64,000 bases of DNA from Nannochloropsis oceanica (Eukaryota; Sar; Eustigmatophyceae; Eustigmatales; Monodopsidaceae). Both the position numbers and the translations under genes were made by a program. Under the pieces are notes generated by a model. It was given only the letters and a program-made list of their open reading frames with translations, searched no databases and was not told where the DNA came from. The stretch's first letter is position 1. The number at the start of each line of letters is the position of its first letter. This document shows, in pieces, positions 45,201 to 56,090 of this stretch. The DNA is taken from contig CP038124.1 of NCBI GenBank assembly GCA_004519485.1, positions 62,001 to 126,000 of the forward strand. The letters run 5' to 3'.

Positions 45201-46994
45201 CAAGCAGGGAGGGAGGGAGGGAGGGAGGGAGGGAGGGGTGAGAACAAGATTGATAGAGCAGACGGGAGAAACGGTGTGGGTGTCTTCGTCGGGACGGGCT
45301 CGAGGCGCTGGGAGGGTGGGAAGGAGAAATGGGAGGGAGGGTGGGACCTGCACAGCAGGGGGAAGGAGGCAGGATAACTGACGAGGAGAGGCTTTCACGC
45401 CATCTAGTCAGGGTCTTCCGTTAAAGCATTCTTCGAGGGGTTCGCTGCTCTCCCTCCTCCTCCCTCCCTCCCTCCCTCCCTCCTCCCTCACCTTCAAAAA
45501 GTCGAAGCAGGGCATGGCTCGGTGGATGATGAGGAGGAGCTTCTGTTCGGCCTTATCGGGGTTTTCGGCTAGCGCCGTCTCGTAGGCCTTGCTGTTGCTG
45601 TCCATCATGAAGAGCAGCTGGACTGGAGGGAGGGAGGGAGGGAGGGAGGGAGGTTTGTTTGAAGGGAGAAATACAGGTATCATTTCGACGGGCTCGATAC
45701 GACGGGCATAAGAGGAAGGAAGGGAGGGAGGGAGAGAGGGAGGGAGGGAGGGAGGGAAGGCGGGACGCACAGTGTTGCGAGGAAGCTACCATGGAGAAGA
45801 TCCGTTGGCCAAAGCCGGGATTAATCTCCTCGGCAATCTGACGGATCACCTCCGTCTCCTCGTCAATTGCGCCCTTCAGCCTGGATGAGAGGGAGGGAGG
45901 GAGGGAGGGATGGATGGGTGCGCGGGCCGGCCATCTCCGACCCCGTGTCGTGCTCTTTACTCGTAGCTCTCCCTCCTTCCCTCCCTCCCTCCCTCCCTCC
46001 CTCCCTCCCTCCCTCCCTCCCTCCCTCCCTATCTCACCGGTGCAAGCTTTCAAAATCTTCCGCGCGCATCTTGCCTTCCCGGTAAAGCACCTAGGAAGGA
46101 AGGGAGGGAGGGAGGGCATGAGGCAACGCCCTCTCTACCGACTGGCCTCTCCTCCCTCCCTTCCCCCCTCCCTCCCCCCCTCCCTCCCTTCCTTCCTCCC
46201 TCCCTCCCACTCCCTACCTGCTTCTGCTGCATCTCCTGCTGCACAACCCTCACGATGGGAATGACGGCTGCGGCTCGTTTGATCAGGGCATTGCGTCTAG
46301 GGAGGCAGGGAGGGAGGGGATAAGCAGCATGTCATATGGACATGTTGACATTTGAAGACAACACCAATAATCTGATCATAAACCTAGATTCCCCCCTCCG
46401 TCCCTCCATCCCTACTTCTCGAGTGTAGACGGCTCTTCCTCGGCTTTTTCCATGGTGTCATCAAATTGATCCCCAATTTCCTATTTAGAAAGAGCGATGG
46501 GAAGGGAAGGCGAGTAAGCGTGAGGGAGGGAGGGAGGGAGGGAGGGAGGGAGGGCATACCTGCAGACGGTCCAGGATGTCGTCGTAGCGATTATCGAGGC
46601 CCGAGAGGAGGGAAGAGGTCTCGTGTCCTGTTGATAAGGGAGGGAGAAAAGGAGGGAAGGAGGGAGGGAGGAGCAGGTGAGTGTCCTTGAATTGGAACAA
46701 GGAGGCAACCAGATGGGTCGCGCGCAAGACAGCGGAAGTAGGCCGCCTCTCCTTCCCTCCCTCCCGCCCTCCCTGGTGCCACTCACGCTTCCGCTGCAAG
46801 TATACCAAGGCCGCAGCTAGGCCCGCACAGACCAGTAGGATGATAATCACCACGGCAAAGGACAAGGAGCTCTTCACCACCGCCTCGGCCGCCTCCTCCA
46901 TCCCTGGAGGGGCCCCACTGCCCGCTCCCGCCGCCTTGGCAGCCTCTTCTGCCGCTGCCGCAGCAGCCGCCGCTGCTGCTTCCTCCGGGGTCAT
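42274..46994 (-). CDS. Membrane-anchored protein with tandem internal repeats, family unknown
   Basis: About 18 small exons, each flanked by GGGA/TCCC tracts. The start (ATG at 46994; an in-frame ATG at 47063 is possible) leads to an Ala-rich segment and one membrane helix (SFAVVIIILLVCAGLAAALVYL). Then at least three homologous units of about 110-130 residues follow. Each has a basic helical exon (RLKGAIDEETEVIRQIAEE; HRLEEEKKAVETEAVRI; KRIEKRLASIKEEANVL) ending in Cys, an exon with a YDxxIxK-like segment, and an exon with a GK(I/L/M/C)xxxxYE motif (KDGKISLDEYECF; EEGKLPLEVYEAL; QEGKCDEVELEIM). The tail is Ser/Pro/Gln-rich and ends in Lys-rich KKKKTPKA. It is mostly alpha-helical, probably a type II/signal-anchored structural protein. 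I do not recognise the family. Exon ends are approximate. Confidence 0.6.
43046..43210. repeat. Longest CCCT tract of the window
   Basis: About 165 bp of almost pure (CCCT)n in an intron of the repeat-protein gene, with one phase slip near 43100. On the coding strand it is (AGGG)n and lies just downstream of the exon at about 43356-43223. Confidence 0.95.
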
Positions 46995-47742
46995 TGAACT
47001 TGATGCGATAGTCGCCCTATGGGTGTTATATGCATGAACGAGGGACAAGATTGGGTTATGCATCGTGTCGAGAGGAGAATGAGGGGTGGCAGTGGGGGTG
47101 ATGGGATGGCTGACCCGTGAAGAGGACGTAGATTACCGTACAACGGTGCCGCATGCCACATGGTGGTAAACATCAAGCACCAGGCTTTGCATGGGTAGTG
47201 CGGAGTGATTGAGGGGTGGTTGTCGAGGCCAAGGGCCAAGAAAAAGACGATGGGCACGCAAAGGAGCTGCCGACACCCATCATGCACGCTGCAACTTAGG
47301 GAGAGCAGGGCGTTGCCGAGGGTGCCCCTCCGTTTCCCTGCTTTCAATGCAAGCTCATCAACCCCACCATGCACCACACTCTCGTCAAGAGTATACACAT
47401 GGAAACGGTGTCGACTACCGTTCTTGCTGGACGTTGTATTCTCTGTCAATGCACAAGAAAGGGAGAGCAACAGATCGCTCGAGCGGCTACGGCAACGTGC
47501 TGAGGTATGACGATAAGACACCGCGAGTGAGTCAACCTCGGGAACAAGCATGGCTTGGCCGTGCGAGCACAGCATCAGGCATTCGCAAGCACCAATGTCG
47601 TTCATGCCTACCTTTAAAATTTTACTCCCTTACTCGAGGCTCATTTTGGAGGCTTTTGCACCCACACGCACATACGGCCACAGGTCTCGTCGCTTTCTTG
47701 CACCAGCATCGTCGCACAAGAAGCAGCAGCCCCGGGCGAAGC
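46995..47742. promoter_or_regulatory. Divergent upstream region, repeat protein / PP2C
   Basis: About 0.75 kb between divergent genes. A plus-strand frame is open from 47209 into the PP2C first exon, so the PP2C start could be further upstream. No promoter element can be named. Confidence 0.3.
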
Positions 47743-50075
47743 ATGGAAGCTTTTACACTTGAACGGCCACGGAAAACATTAGCAGCAGTAGCAGTACCAA
47801 CCACCGCAGCAGCTAGGCCTAGCGCAATATGTATAGAGCTCCATCCCCGGAGAAGGAAGAGAGTACGGCAACATCGCTGGTCATTGTTGTCCTCGAGCGC
47901 CGCCGCGACATCGTCATCGTGCTGCTGCTGCTGTCCTTGCGGCTGCACATACAGCAGCGTGGGCAACCACAGCGTTTCGAGACTACAACCACAGCAGCCA
48001 CATCAGCACCACCAACAGCAGCAGGATTTGAGAGGTCCGCGGCGGTCGTCACCATTATCCACCTCCTACTCTCCCTCCCTATCGGCCCTTGCCCTCCCCG
48101 TTCTCCTCCTCCTCCTCGCCCCTCCCCCCATCCACGCTTTCTTCCTCCAGCCCGCGCACAGTAGAATAGGAGGCATATATGGAAATTCCTATCCCTCCAC
48201 TTCCTCCTCCACCTCCTCCTCCTCCCCCTCTGTTCTCTACACCAGCACTACCCCCTTCCAACCGACAGTCTCCTCCTCCCCTTCCTCCTCCTCTTCTGCC
48301 CCTTCCTGCGCCCCTCCCTCCTCCTCGACGGTGGTCCCTGGGCGCCTGCGGCTCGAGAGCGCTGTTCACAACATCCCGCATCCTAAGAAGGTGGCGACAG
48401 GTAAGGAAGGGATGGGGGGAAGGAGGGAAAATAGGGCGTGCTTACGGTACTCGATGCGTCACCGATGACTGACCTCCTCCCCTTCCTCCGCTCCCTCCTC
48501 CCTCCTTCCCTAGGTGGAGAGGACGCCTTCTTCTCCCTCCCTCTGGACGTGGGGGTCTTCGACGGGGTCGGAGGATGGAGCCTGGTGGTGAGGGAGGGAG
48601 GGAGGGAGGGAAGGAAGGAGGGAGGGGGGGGAAATCTGGGGATAGAGACGAGCGTCCTCTGTATTGCTCTCCAACTGTTTATGAGATGAGTCTTCCTCCG
48701 GTGTTTCTACAAACCCTGCTCTTCCTCGGTCCCTTTCCCCCTTCCCCTCCTCCCTCCCTCCCTCCAACCCCACAAAGCGTCTCTGCCTATGCTTCCCGCC
48801 TGATGGCCACCCTACCCACTCACACCCCTCCCTCCCTCCCTCCCTCCCTCCCTCCCTCCCTCCTTCCTTGCCTTCCCCTCCCCTTCAGCCGGAGGCCGAC
48901 ACGGGCCTCTACTCCCGCCTGTTCGCGAACCGGACGGCCTTGCACCTGGCGCAACAGCGGGCTACAGGACTTTCCCAGCTCGACCACGTGGCTGCCTTCA
49001 ACCATGCGCTCCGGGTAGGTTACTCCCTCCCTCCCTCCCTCCCTCCCTTCCTTCCTTTCCCTCCCTTTTTCGCTCCCTTCTTCCCGCCGACTTTGTCTCG
49101 ATGTTCGTTTTCCCTCTTGAACCTCATTGATTCCCCCCACCTTAAAAAAAACTCAAAAACAAACAAAACAGTCGACAACGGATGCCATTGGCAGCACCAC
49201 TGCCTGCGTGGTTTCCCTCTCCCCTTCCTCCCGCTCCCTCTCCGGCCTGAATCTTGGCGACTCCTCCTTCTGGCTGCTGCGTCGGAAAATGGAGGGCGGG
49301 AAGGAGGAAGGGAGGGAGGGAGGGGGTGGCGGGGAGTGGGGGGAGATGGAGCTGGATGTGGCAAAGAAGGCAGGAGAGGGAGGGAGGGAGAGAGGGAGGG
49401 AAGGAGGGAGGAAGGGCCCATGGGAGGTGGTGTTTCGGACGCAGATGCAGACGCACGACATTAACATGCCCTACCAGCTCGGGACGAATTGCAGGTGAGG
49501 AAGGAAGGAAGGGAGGGAGGGATGGAGGGAGGAAGGGCGGGCGGGCTGGCGGGCTGACTGTGCCTCATTTCTTTGTGAAATTAAAGTGATGACTTGATCG
49601 TAGTTTTCACCCTTCCCTCCCTCCCACCCCCCCTTCCTCGCTCTCCCCCTCCCTTAGCGATCGGCCTGAATTCGGGCAGCTCTTTTCTCTCCGCACCGAG
49701 CCCGGGGACGTGCTCCTCCTGGCTTCGGACGGCCTTCACGACAATTTGTACGAGAACGACATCCTCTCCTCCCTCTCCCACACCCTCCCTCCCTCCCTTC
49801 CCCCCTCCCTCCCTTCGCTCCTCCTGCCTGCTGCGGCAGCGGCGCTGGCCCATCAAGCATCCGTCTTCTCCACAGACTCGTCAAGGGTCGCGCCGTGGCA
49901 GCTGTCGCGCGCCCTCCTGTCGCAAGAGAAGAAGAAGACTCTGCACCCCTTCACCTGGAAGAGGAAGGAGAGGGAGCAGGCTGCCATGTGCGGCCTGGAC
50001 GATAACGGCCGGCCTCTTCGGGCCTTGGGAGGGAAGCAGGATGACATTACGGTGGTGCTGGCGAGAGTGCACTGA
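47743..50075 (+). CDS. PP2C-family (PPM) Ser/Thr protein phosphatase, PPTC7-like
   Basis: Mn/Mg-dependent phosphatase. Exons about 47743-48400, 48514-48587, 48889-49014, 49172-49494 and 49658-50075 join in phase. PPTC7-type motifs: GGEDAFF, VGVFDGVGGW (metal-binding Asp), a DAIGSTTACVV block, LNLGDSSFWLLRR, QTHDINMPYQLG, DVLLLASDGLHDNL and GGKQDDITVVLARV at the C-terminus. The long N-terminal part is low-complexity and contains a hydrophobic run followed by APPPIHAFFLQP. A signal-like segment with Phe just after the cleavage site is the mark of heterokont plastid targeting, but the true start Met is uncertain. GGGA tracts are translated inside the fourth exon (Gly/Arg/Glu) and a CCCT tract in the fifth (Leu-Pro-Pro-Ser), as low-complexity loops inserted between conserved blocks. 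Confidence 0.88.
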
Positions 50076-50209
50076 TCTCATCTGCTAAGCAGCTCATATA
50101 CACGTTGACTTTTGAAGAAGGGATGCAGAAACAGAAAAAGAGCAGGTCGTGCCTTTGTTTTTATGGACCTTGGTTTACTTTTGGGGTGCTTTTCTTTTGA
50201 TACTTCTGC

Positions 50210-50248
<39 letters not shown>

Positions 50249-50265
50249 TGTGTGTGTGTGTCTAT

Positions 50266-50312
<47 letters not shown>

Positions 50313-51001
50313 ATTGATTACAATCTTCATATTGCAGAGAGAGGGACGAGCAAGGTGGGGCGGAGCCACTAGAACGATGCGAGGAGGGAGAGAAAGAAAG
50401 TCTCCCGCCTGCCTTGCGAGAATCCCAAACACGCGTAGAATCGATTCATTCTCTTCCTGTTATTCTGAGTGCTCTTCCCTTCCTATCCGTCGTCACCCCT
50501 CCCGTTTTGTCTTCTGGTCATATATTTCCTCCCCAGAGCCTTAGATCGCGAATAAAGGGAGGCTCACTCGATCACCTCGTCTACTTCCTTCCACCCCTCC
50601 CTCCCTCCCTCCCTCCGTCCCTCCCTCACTTTCTACAATACCCTTCACTGAGTGTACACTGACGACGTCCTTTTTTAAAAATTAGATACATACATCCACC
50701 GTCCCGTCCCGCTCCTTTGCCCCCTCCCTCCCTCCCCCCCCCCTTGCCGACCTGCCTCTTCTCATCGAGCAACAAAGATAGGAGGGAGGGAAGGAGGAAG
50801 GAACACCATACAGGGCTCTTTCCCCCCCCCTATGTACAACCTGACTTTCTCTCCTTCCATCCCTGCCTCTTTTCATCCCTCCATCCCACCCTAAATTCTC
50901 TTCCCACTCCTCCTTCGCCTCCACCTTCCCGCACACGAGGGAGGGAGGGAGGGGGAGAGGGAAAGAAGGAGGCCAAAAAAGGGAGGGAGTCGCAAGACTT
51001 T
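50076..51001. repeat. Intergenic with TATG/TG microsatellite
   Basis: The 3' flanks of PP2C (+) and the Omp85-like gene (-). ATATATGTATG units run from about 50206 and pass into (TG)n to about 50310. A TA/CA-free pyrimidine-rich stretch with CCCTCC follows. No gene is recognised. Confidence 0.6.
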
Positions 51002-54000
51002 TTAAAAGGAGGGATCCGCGAGGGAGACGTGTACCTTTCCCTCCCCCCTCTTGTTCACGGCCCAATCGATTTTGATGGGTCCGGCCTTCAACCCCAGCCC
51101 TCCCGCGACGAACTCCTCCCCCTTGGCCATGTACTGAGACAAGAGAGAGGGCACGGCGGAGGAGGAGGAAGGGGCGGAAGACGAGGAGGAGGCAGGGAGG
51201 GAGGCTCCGGTCGCGTAATCGACGAATGCTGAGGCCGAGAGGCCGATGCGCGTGCCTGGAGAAGGAGGGAAGGAAGGGAGAAAGGAGTGAGGGAGGGAGG
51301 GAGGGAAGGAGGCAAAGGTGAGCAGAAGGGACATCGGGAAGAAGGAAGGAAGGTGGGGGGAAAGGAAGGAAGGAAGGAAGGGGAGGCGAGGATACGTACC
51401 TGAAGCCGTCAGCATTAGGGGCAAGCGCACTTCCAGGGTGGTTCCCTGCAGTGAGGAAAATGGCGCGAAGTCATTGTCGTCGTAGCCGCGGACGTAGAAG
51501 CGGTGCCCCCCCATGCGGTAGGCCAGGTAGGGGGGTATGGCCCGGGAGGCCTGGTGGGAGGGAGGGAGGGAGGGAGGGAGGGAGGGAGGGAGGGAGGGAG
51601 GGAGGGAGGAAGGGAAGAATTTTGGAGGATGGTGGTTGTTGGGTGATGGGAGTCATTCGGACTCGAGGGGCTCGACGAGGCAGACACGCACGGCGACGAG
51701 GCAAGGGAGGGAGGGAGGGAGGGAGGGCACATACCCAGTAGGCGAGGCTGCGGGAGCCGAGGATGAGGCCGAGGGGGAGCGGATGCTGCCAGGTGGTGAC
51801 TGCCTGCATCCTTTGGAAGGCCTGACCGTGGTCGAGGTGGAGGGAGGGAGGGGAGGGGAGGCGGGGATCGTGGACGAATGCCAGGCCCGAGGAAAAGGAG
51901 AGCTCAGCGTCCTGGGAGGGAGGGGGGGAGTTAGCGGGGGAGAAGGAGGAGGTGATGGGTCAAGACATGCTCGGCGAGAGGGAGGGAGGGAGAAAGGGAG
52001 GGAGGGAGGGCGTACCTGCCGTCCCCCCCAAAGGCCGAGGCCGAGGCCCACGTCCGTCGACAAGGCCGTGACCGTGGCAGTGGCCCCACCTGGAAGGAGG
52101 GAGGGAGGGAGGAATGGATAGGAGGGTAAGATGTACAGACAGATGACTCCAAGTCCTCGGGCGGACTGGATCCAGAAGGAAGGGAGGAGGAAAGAGAGGG
52201 CGGGATGGAGGGCGGGTTGGAGGGAGGGGATGGAGGGAGGGTGAAAGGGAGGGCGGGAGGGAGGGAGAGGGCACACAGCGCACCTCCGCCCATGGCAAAT
52301 ACTGAACCGCTGCTGCTGCTGCTGCTGTCCTGCCCTTTTCCCAGGCGGTCCTTGTCCGAGATGGACGAGGAGGCTCGCAGGAGACGGTCAGCAGTGAACT
52401 CCAACCCGCTGCGGATAGGGCCTAGGGAGGGAGGGAGGGAGGCCGGGAGGTAGGAAGATCTCCATTTGATTAGCACAAAGCTCTGAGCATCGCCCTCCCT
52501 CCCTCCCTCCCTTCCTCCCTCCGTTAGTCCTATCCGCATCGGGCCGGAGTTCACAGCCGACCGTCTCCTGCGAACCTTCCTCCCTCCCTTCCCCCTTCTG
52601 TGTTTCCCTCACCCAGCCAAGGGAGGTGAAAGCGAGCCGAGCCGCCCTCCCGGATAATGGCTTCTCCCACAGGGTCGCGATAGAGGGAGAAGGACCGATG
52701 GACGCCGGACTTGAGGGCGTTGTCGCGGAATTCGGCTGGAGGGAGGGGGGGAGGGCAGGAGGGCGGATTGAGTGACATGAACAGGAGTGACATGGGGATG
52801 TGGACGGAGTTGACGAGTTGGACACGACGGGGAGGAAGGAGAGGAAGGAAGAAGGGAGGGAGGGAGGGCAGATACCTGACATAGTGATACAGGGCTCCCG
52901 ACGGTGCTGGACGAGTCCCTTGCAGAGCTTCACGACCATGGCCTGGCCAGGTGGAGGGGGAGGGAAGAGAGTCGTTAGAGCACGCAGAGAGCACGAGAGG
53001 ACGAGGGTACGCAGGGAGGTCTCTGGACAAAGCAAGCCATCCCTCCCTCCCTCCCTCCCTCCCTCCCTCCCTCCCTACCTGGTTCATCCCCAGGAGATTC
53101 TTGTCCTCCAGGTAGATATCGCCCGTCCACCCGCGCGTGTGCAGGCTCTTGCTCAGGCCGGGCTCGAAGGAGCGGGATGGCCGCTCGTGCACGATCAGCT
53201 CCACACCCAGCTGGAAAAGGAAAAGGAGGAGGGAGGGAGGGAGGGAGGAAAGTGAGTCTACGCTAGAAAGGAGGAGGAAAGGAAGCAGGGAAGGAGGGAG
53301 GGAAGGAGGGAGGGGGGGAGAGAAGAGGGGAGGGAAGGAGGGCGATGCTGTACCTCCTCCTCGCCCCTGTCGGCGTTCACGAGGGAGAGCCAGGCGCGGT
53401 CGAAGGGCCCCAAGCGCTCGAGGCGGCGGTACTTGTCCCGATCCAGGCGGAAGACAGCCCCTCTCCTAGGGAAAGGCGGGAAGAGGGTGGGGAGGGAGGG
53501 GGAGGGAGGGAGGGGGAGGGAGGGAGGAAGGGAGGGAGGGATGGTGGAAGGGTAAATGAGGTGGGGGAAGGAAGAGGGAGGAGGGAGGGAGGGAGGGAGG
53601 GAGGGAGGGAGGGGCGTACTTGAGTCCGAGGGCTTGGGCGATGACCTTGGCTTGCGTGCGTCCCTTGCACACCACCAGAGGGGGCTCACCTGTAAATAGG
53701 AGTGCACAGTGAGCCATTTAATCTATTGGATGCACAGTGAGCCATTTAATCGATTGGATGGGCGAGTTGAGTGAGCGAGTTGATTGATTGGAGTGACAGA
53801 AGGAAGAGAGGAGAGCAGGAAGCTCGTAAAGAATGAAGAACACATCTTTTGTTCCCTCCCTCCCTCCCTCCCTTCCTTCCTCCCTCCCTCCCTCCCTCCC
53901 TCACCCTTCTGCATCGCCGGCAGTCGGAGCAAGGCCCCCTCGGGCTTAGCGCGACCGGCGGCCCATGCGGCCGCTGCTGGGGACAAGGAGGTGGAGGAGG

Positions 54001-54150
54001 TCGGGGTGGATGCCGTCGGTGCTAGGATACCTGGCATCCCTCCTCCTTTCCCTCCTGCTCCTTCTCCCTTAGTAGGCGAGGAGGGAGGGAGGGAGGGAGG
54101 GAGGGTGGCCTTCGCACGTCCGTTTTCGATCCGTGCAGACAGACCGTTAT

Positions 54151-54195
<45 letters not shown>

Positions 54196-55447
54196 CCTTC
54201 TCCCAGGGCTTGACGAAAGTGAGGACGACGGGCGTGGCGCTCACCCGGCGTTCAATCACGTCCAGAATGACGCTGCAAGAATGAGGGAGGGAGGGGGGAG
54301 GCAGGGAGGGAGGGAAGGAGGGTGAGCACTTACAGTACCAGGTGGGAGGGAGGGAGGGAGCGTACCTTCCATTGTCGTGGGCGTAGGCAGTCCTCACGCG
54401 CGAGCCAATGAATCCCCGTTGCTGAAAGGGAGGGAGGGAGGGGGGATAAGAGGGTGTGAGTCGAAAGCGTTGAGAGGGAGAGGGAGGAGGAGGGAAGGGG
54501 GGGGGGGGGGGGGGGGGGGCAGGACTGACGGCGTAGTATTGGTCGATGGCCTGGATGACGTTGCGGAGCTTGCCTTTGTCCAGCCGCACGCCCCAGATGC
54601 CTAGGGCCTGCGGGTTCGAAGGAGAGGGGGAGGGAGGGAGAGAGGGAGGGAGAGAAGAAAAGAGAGATGAGAAGAAGTTCCAGCGGGAGGGGGCGCTGTA
54701 CCTGATCGGCGTAATCGATCTGTACTCAGGCACCGTCAAAGCCACCCTCCCCCTCTCTTCTTCGCGCCCTCCCTCCTCCCCTACCTGGATGACATGATCA
54801 AGCGCCTCCTGATCCAAAACCGTCGAATTCGGCGCCAATATCTCCAGGCATCGCGGCGGCCAGTTTCTCGTCATGAACGCCGCCCGCCCGCCCTCCCTCC
54901 CTCCCTCCCTCCCTCCCACTCCTCCGGCCGGTTTCATCAGGGCGTGGACAGGGTGACTGAGAGAGGTGGAAAGAGCGACTCCTCCCGCTCCTGCAGGAGC
55001 AGCAACAGCGGCAGCACCAAGAGCCACCATAGCAACTTGATCCCAGGTTCCCCCCTCTTTATTTTCTCCGTTGTTGTTGCCCTCGTCTCCGTCACCCCAC
55101 CACCAGGAGGACCAGGAGTTGGAGGGGGGAGGAGGAGGAGGAGGGGGGGGAGTGAATCCACCATTGTTGCCGAAGCCGCTGCCGTGGCTTGTGCCGAGAA
55201 GGGTGGTGGATGATAGTGATGATGATGAACAGGAGGAATAGCAGGTGGACGAGGAGGTGGGAGAGGGGGAGGAAATGGTGGGGCGTGCAGCAGAAGCAGC
55301 AGCTGTTGCCGTTGGAGCAGAGGATAAGGGTGATGACGGCAGCTTGAGCGAGGAGAATGAATTGACTAGGGGAAGGAGGGAGATGGAGAGAAGGAGGACG
55401 AGGAGGACGGGGAGGGCGAGGAAGGAGGAACGTGAAGTAGGCGGCAT
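51002..55447 (-). CDS. Omp85/Toc75-like beta-barrel protein of the plastid envelope
   Basis: Omp85 proteins insert or translocate proteins across outer membranes; in heterokont plastids one sits in an inner-lying envelope membrane. About 16 exons encode roughly 770 residues. The N-terminus (MPPTSRSSFLALPVLLVLLL, then NSFSSLK) is a signal peptide followed by Phe, typical of bipartite plastid presequences. POTRA-like segments follow (IWGVRLDKGKLRNVIQAIDQYY; RGFIGSRVRTAY; LVVCKGRTQAKVIAQALGLK; RLERLGPFDRAW). The barrel begins near GWTGDIYLEDKNLLGMNQ and contains the family motif in RFYVRGYDD (VRGY). The C-terminal strand is in VHVSLADPSF. Exons read exactly include 55447-54785, 54719-54702, 54607-54530, 54421-54366, 54272-53905, 53689-53620, 53465-53354, 53210-53079, 52942-52876, 52735-52613 and 52421-52284. 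A 23-G run lies in one intron (54497-54519). Confidence 0.85.
52522..52578 (+). pseudogene. Inverted exon copy inside an intron of the Omp85-like gene
   Basis: The plus strand here (TAG.CCTATCCGCATCGGG...GGAGTTCAC...GACCGTCTCCTGCGA) closely matches the minus-strand exon starting at 52421 (TAG.CCTATCCGCAGCGGG...GGAGTTCACT...GACCGTCTCCTGCGA), about 85-90% over 50 bp including the acceptor AG. It lies in the preceding intron but in opposite orientation, so it cannot be spliced in sense; copy and exon could pair as a hairpin. Confidence 0.85.
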
Positions 55448-56090
55448 CGAGGAGTCGAGGGGGGGAGGGAGGGCGGGCTGATAGGACGGCCTTGCCTCTT
55501 GCTCGAGCGGACGATGGCTCGGCCGCTAAAACAGCTGTAAGGTCTGTATGGGATGCGAGAGACAGTGGGGGTGGAATATAAGATGAACGTGCAAGTCTTT
55601 TTTACCGGCGTCGGGAGCAGAGGCGTTCTTAAGGGGAGCAGAGAGAAGCAAGAGCCCGTCGAGTCTTCGCCGCAACGCCAACATTTGCAACAGACGGATG
55701 CTGGGACAATAATTGAGTGATGGCCCTGACCTGACCATGCCATCCCAAGCAAGCGCACTACCACAGATAGTCGTCTGATGCGCTGGCATGATTTACGAGC
55801 GCACTCTTGGCGTGATGCATCCCTATTTTTTCCCGCAGCTCGCACATCTCATCGCCTTGTTCCAAAGACCTCGGGCCTTGCGCTTCCGTCGCACATTACG
55901 ACCAATCCCCGCGTCTGGACAGACCTATTCCCCCCCGCAAGATGATGCCGTGTCGACAACTTGGCCGTAATGTCATCTTTTTCTTCTCACCCTCCTTTTA
56001 TTTGAATCCCTCCTCGACTCCTCCCCTTCTGCCCCGCAGCCGCCCTCACCGTCCGAGACACCCCCCCCCCTCTCAGGCCAGGCCAGCATC
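55448..56090. promoter_or_regulatory. Divergent upstream region, Omp85-like / Flower-TVP18
   Basis: About 0.64 kb between divergent start codons. It has ordinary composition, without GGGA tracts. No named element recognised. Confidence 0.35.
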
